This document shows positions 7,500 to 10,186 of a stretch of 10,186 bases of DNA, in pieces. Below the pieces are notes generated by a model. The model was not told where the DNA came from, did no database searches, and saw only the letters and a list, made by a program, of their open reading frames with translations. The stretch is from Larix sibirica (lineage: Eukaryota; Streptophyta; Pinopsida; Pinales; Pinaceae). The DNA lies in assembly GCA_004151065.3 (NCBI GenBank), contig NWUY0300058289.1, forward strand, positions 1,917 to 12,102, written 5' to 3'. Made by a program: the position numbers and the translations under genes. The number at the start of each line of letters is the position of its first letter. The first letter of the stretch is position 1.

Positions 7500-8050
7500 C
7501 TTCACCTGAATTTGCTTCAATATTCATTGACTGTTATAGAGCATCCTGAGGTGAGGCAACAACCTATTGCAATAGGGGAATTCAAGTTAATGGTAACAAT
7601 CCTTGAATGAACCAGTCCTTATGGTGTGTATGATGCACATGGAATGAAATTTTGGCTAGAACATCTCTAAGTTGTTGTGCATAATCCCATGCAGATTCCC
7701 CTTGTACTTGTCATATTTATCTCAGCTCTACAATTCCTTGTTCTTCTGACTTTGGTATTTGAAACTCATCCAAGAACTATTCTTTTACTTATAGTAATGT
7801 TAGAGCTAGAGTGTTAGCACTCCTTCATTCTCCAATCTTCATATACCATTGGAACACCCTTCTTTGCAATGTGGTCTAGAATTCAGTCAACTTTGAGGCA
7901 GGAAGAATACCTCTAGAGGTCCAAATGGCTTCACATAGAAACCAATGTTGCTCTACATTTCCTTCATTTCCTCTTCCCCGAAACTCTGGGAATTTCATTA
8001 ACAAACCTGCTTGAATCTCATCCACATTGGTGGCTCAAGTTCCTACTAAC
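7500..8050 (-). other. Retrotrans_gag-like core domain (within the gag pseudogene)
   Basis: This is the part that identifies the element. Read on the minus strand, a Pro/Phe entry (MKFPEFRGRG) leads to HWFLCEAIW at about 7945-7918, then a Leu-rich helix region ending in FQWYMK (about 7847-7830). Next come TLAL, PKSEEQ, VQGESAWDYAQQLRDVLAKI and DWFIQGLLPL, then an SPQDAL helix. This is the usual order in plant Ty3/gypsy gag: W..C.AIW, then ALQWY, then KQ..GES..DY..RF, then WFI.GL. Stops fall at positions where the family normally has Gln, Arg or charged residues, so substitution rather than deletion caused the decay here. Confidence 0.8.
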
Positions 8051-9357
8051 ACAAGTCCTTGGGGTCCGGGTTGAGCCACGTTGTTATTAATACTTCGCTG
8101 ACTTAAAATGCCATTGCTTTAACTTACTACTACTAAATCTTGTAAATTTCTAGAACTAACAACTATTTGATTATACCATAACAATTGCAAAACATGATTA
8201 TGAAAGGGAATTGCCAATTTTGTAAGGACACTTATGTGGTAGTCAAAGGCATGTTGTTGTCGTTACTTCAAGAATATGCTTCCACAACAATGGGGGTTCA
8301 CATTTGGGGTTCCGTCATTTTCTGTAGGTCCCGACAATTCTGATTATTTTGCAACATATTCAAGGGCTAGCTCTGATGACTGGGTCGACAATATACTACT
8401 TGGTAACAAAACTTCGTATATTCTCTCCTCATTCACAATAGGAAAACCTTATCCCCAACTCTCCCTTGATGGATCATCCTGCACTTCTATTCCTCTTCCT
8501 CTCAACCATGAACTGTCCAATTCCTCTCTTCGCTTCATCTTCAACAACTCAGTTACTCCCTCCTCACTAGTCTATCCATTCCACAACTCCTCTTCTATTT
8601 GTGCACTTCTTTTATTTGCTTTTCTCATATGTGTCTTCCACCACTTTTCACAGATTGTCGATCTTCTATCTACACGCTCATCCTTGGTGACATTAGTAGA
8701 ACCCCACCTCATTATGTGGAATTTCTACTTTCCGCAATTTGGCAGCATCACCTTGACCACTCCCCCAATGGCGTGAGGGTTTTACTCCTCCATTCTAATA
8801 ATGTTCAATGCTATAAATCCATATTCACCCATCCAAACCTTGACCCACAACAATATTTCCTTCAGAAGCCTACCTCTTGCTCCCTTCTTAAGATCTTCTT
8901 TAGCTTTAGATACAGACTGGTTATTTTTGGCTACAAATTCCACAATGTATCCTGTCAAAGTACTTTCTACCTAGAAATAGATAACCTTGGTTAATGAAGT
9001 ATCTAGCCGGTGCAATGCTAATAGTCCTTCTTGAGTTCACTATAGGTTTCTTCGTTGTCGGTTGTTGTGTCCTGGGGATTCTGCAAGTCTTATCAACCAC
9101 TCAAATAATTTTATGGGGAGCTCAACCCACAGAACTTTGTACTGATCAAATGTCAGACCTCCATAAAGGATATATTCTCTAAGTTTCTTCGGAGCCCAAC
9201 TTGGAAACTTGGATTCCTGTAATACACAATCTTTGAACCTCTTTTTCACCATTCCTAAATCCCACTCTTCAGTATCAGTGTATCCATGTAGTTAACGATG
9301 TCCTATTAAAAACCAAGTCTCACCAACAAACCATTTGTTTGCGCAAAACTGATAATA

Positions 9358-10186
9358 CTAGATTTTTTGTGTAGGTGCCAACAAAGGGGTCCGATGTCTT
9401 CTAGAGTGAAGGCATATTCAATCCCTCGAAGGAGAAAGACTCACCTAAAGCACGACCTAGACCTATTTATGATGAGGAGGGTTAAATGCAAAGACAAAAT
9501 GGAAGAGAAAACATTCAAACATCATTCCCTGACATGCATTCATCATATGTTCATAAGCATTCATGCAGAGCTACGCAACCATGATAAAGAAAGGAACATA
9601 AACATAAGATAACATCTACATCATTCATGAATAACACAGAAAATTTGTGGCCCAATAAATATTCATCTCTATTAATTCAATCATCTTCATTACAATTCAT
9701 ACAATCGGCTCTAGAGCCATTATCTTTAGTCTATGGAATGACAATCGCAAAATTTAATACATTGGCAAAAACCCACAATCCCATGACCCGGATACAAAAT
9801 CCAAAACTTAGAGTCTACCAATGCAATTTCTTTGGCTTGTTGATTGGTCGATGCTCTTATTACTTGATTCATCACTTCATGTCATAAAGCATTCATGCCT
9901 AGCGCTTTTATAGTCACAGGAGTGTACGTGATATGGTTGCAATATTCAATGGATTTTGTAACTTCTACCTTGTTCTTCATTCAATCTTCCGTGACCATGG
10001 TCCATAAAAAACAAAGGAGCCAACAAACCTACTTTCCTAGTTCAATCAATTTGAACCAATCAATTTCAAGGAGGAGATTATTGAGATTGAGAGTTCAAAT
10101 CTTGTAGTGTTTTTGAATTAGGAGTAAATATTGTACTCCAACAACATTATCCTAGGTACCATTAATGGAATGTGAGGAAACACCTA
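9358..10186 (-). other. Possible 5' LTR and leader of the gag element (no boundaries found)
   Basis: This 0.8-kb stretch has no convincing coding content on either strand. Short open frames on the plus strand lack recognisable motifs. It lies directly upstream of the minus-strand gag frame and has a TATA-like box at 9912-9904. It also has a GACCATGGTC palindrome at 9993-10002, and CAATCAATTT twice at about 10042-10067. I looked for a primer binding site (a TGG-led tRNA complement) between 9360 and 9750 and saw none that convinces; a GTTGGCACC at about 9384-9376 is only suggestive. The LTR start may lie beyond the window. Confidence 0.25.
9904..9912 (-). promoter_or_regulatory. TATA-like box on the minus strand, candidate LTR promoter
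   Basis: The minus strand reads CTATAAAAG, a good plant TATA box, about 650 bp upstream of the ATG at 9252 of the gag frame and pointing towards it. If the region is the 5' LTR of that element, transcription would start near 9880. No LTR boundaries or second LTR were found, so this is only a positional and motif match. Confidence 0.3.

Larger units (their letters stand above)
7065..9357 (-). pseudogene. Decayed Ty3/gypsy-type gag with long N-terminal extension
   Basis: This is the nucleocapsid/capsid (gag) polyprotein of an LTR retrotransposon, which would package the element's RNA in cytoplasmic particles. One minus-strand frame runs unshifted from 9357 to about 7195 but carries roughly 25 in-frame stops (TAA, TAG and TGA), so it is dead. 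The gag core (about 8000-7500) shows FPEFRGRGNEG, HWFLCEAIW, a QWYMK block, PKSEEQ, GESAWDYAQQLRD and KDWFIQGLLPLT. These fit the Retrotrans_gag family by order and spacing. Three CCHC knuckles follow, the last two in another frame. Codons before about 8150 form an unrecognised extension of about 360 to 400 residues (FPSWAPKKLREYILYGGLTF, then a Lys/Glu-rich stretch). The start is unclear: the ATG at 9252 is the first good candidate, but similar-looking coding sequence continues upstream to a stop at 9360. Pol is absent; the sequence ends at a CACTA-like terminus. The family assignment for the core is firm, and the function of the extension is unknown. Confidence 0.85.

Noticed and set aside
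8276-8994. Long plus-strand open frames (8276-8776 and 8599-8994)
   Set aside because: They are shadows of the minus-strand gag extension: the Lys/Glu/Arg-rich minus codons give Ser/Leu/Pro-rich open plus frames. The minus frame continues into recognisable gag; the plus frames have no motifs.
9367-9887. Plus-strand frames reading PSKEKDSPKARPRPIYDEE and following
   Set aside because: The phrase looks protein-like, but it is short, in a frame with stops on both sides, and the minus strand over the same bases also gives a plausible phrase. No family is recognised and the strand cannot be decided.

Overview
The window looks like nuclear DNA from a seed plant with a large, transposon-filled genome. 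It is strongly AT-rich and has no long intact reading frame. It holds a heavily decayed Ty3/gypsy-type gag, and other stretches look like plant introns (T-rich, with occasional GT/AG-bounded exon-like pieces). A gag of this style, with several CCHC zinc knuckles and deep decay, suggests a gymnosperm, but that is an inference from memory of such elements and is weak. I see no intact protein-coding gene, no tRNA or rRNA gene and no CRISPR array.

Right part (about 7065-10186, minus strand): this is the best-supported content. One reading frame can be followed without a shift from about 9357 down to about 7195, interrupted by roughly 25 stop codons of all three types. Its second half is recognisably a retrotransposon gag (HWFLCEAIW, GESAWDY and KDWFIQGLLPLT motifs), followed by three decayed zinc knuckles. 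Its first half, about 360 codons, is an N-terminal extension I do not recognise. Upstream (9358-10186) is a non-coding stretch with a TATA-like box on the minus strand. It may be the leader and LTR of the same element. Protease, RT, RNase H and integrase are not seen in the window.

Junction (about 7075): the third zinc knuckle keeps its histidine but loses its last position exactly where a minus-strand CACTAGTAC end begins. From there leftwards lies AT-rich DNA, then (about 6390-6930) a regular array of about five 104-bp units full of TTAGTCGCAA-type motifs. This is the style of subterminal repeats in CACTA (En/Spm) transposons. The simplest reading is a CACTA-like element inserted into gag, cutting it off from pol. 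Its other end was not found.

Middle part (about 3840-6100, plus strand): intron-like DNA with exon-like islands. The clearest are 5267-5380 and a Tyr/Gly/Ser-rich block at 5690-6096 broken by frameshifts and stops. These look like fragments of an ordinary plant gene and may be cargo of the adjoining CACTA-like element.

Left part (1-3840): degenerate intergenic DNA. It contains one exon-like minus-strand frame with three 66-bp (22-residue) repeats (2313-2585), bracketed by a short direct repeat, and two purine-rich, retroelement-like blocks (about 780-2230 and 2811-3360) whose family I cannot name. Small features include a G-rich tract, a 9-bp hairpin and a short tandem duplication.
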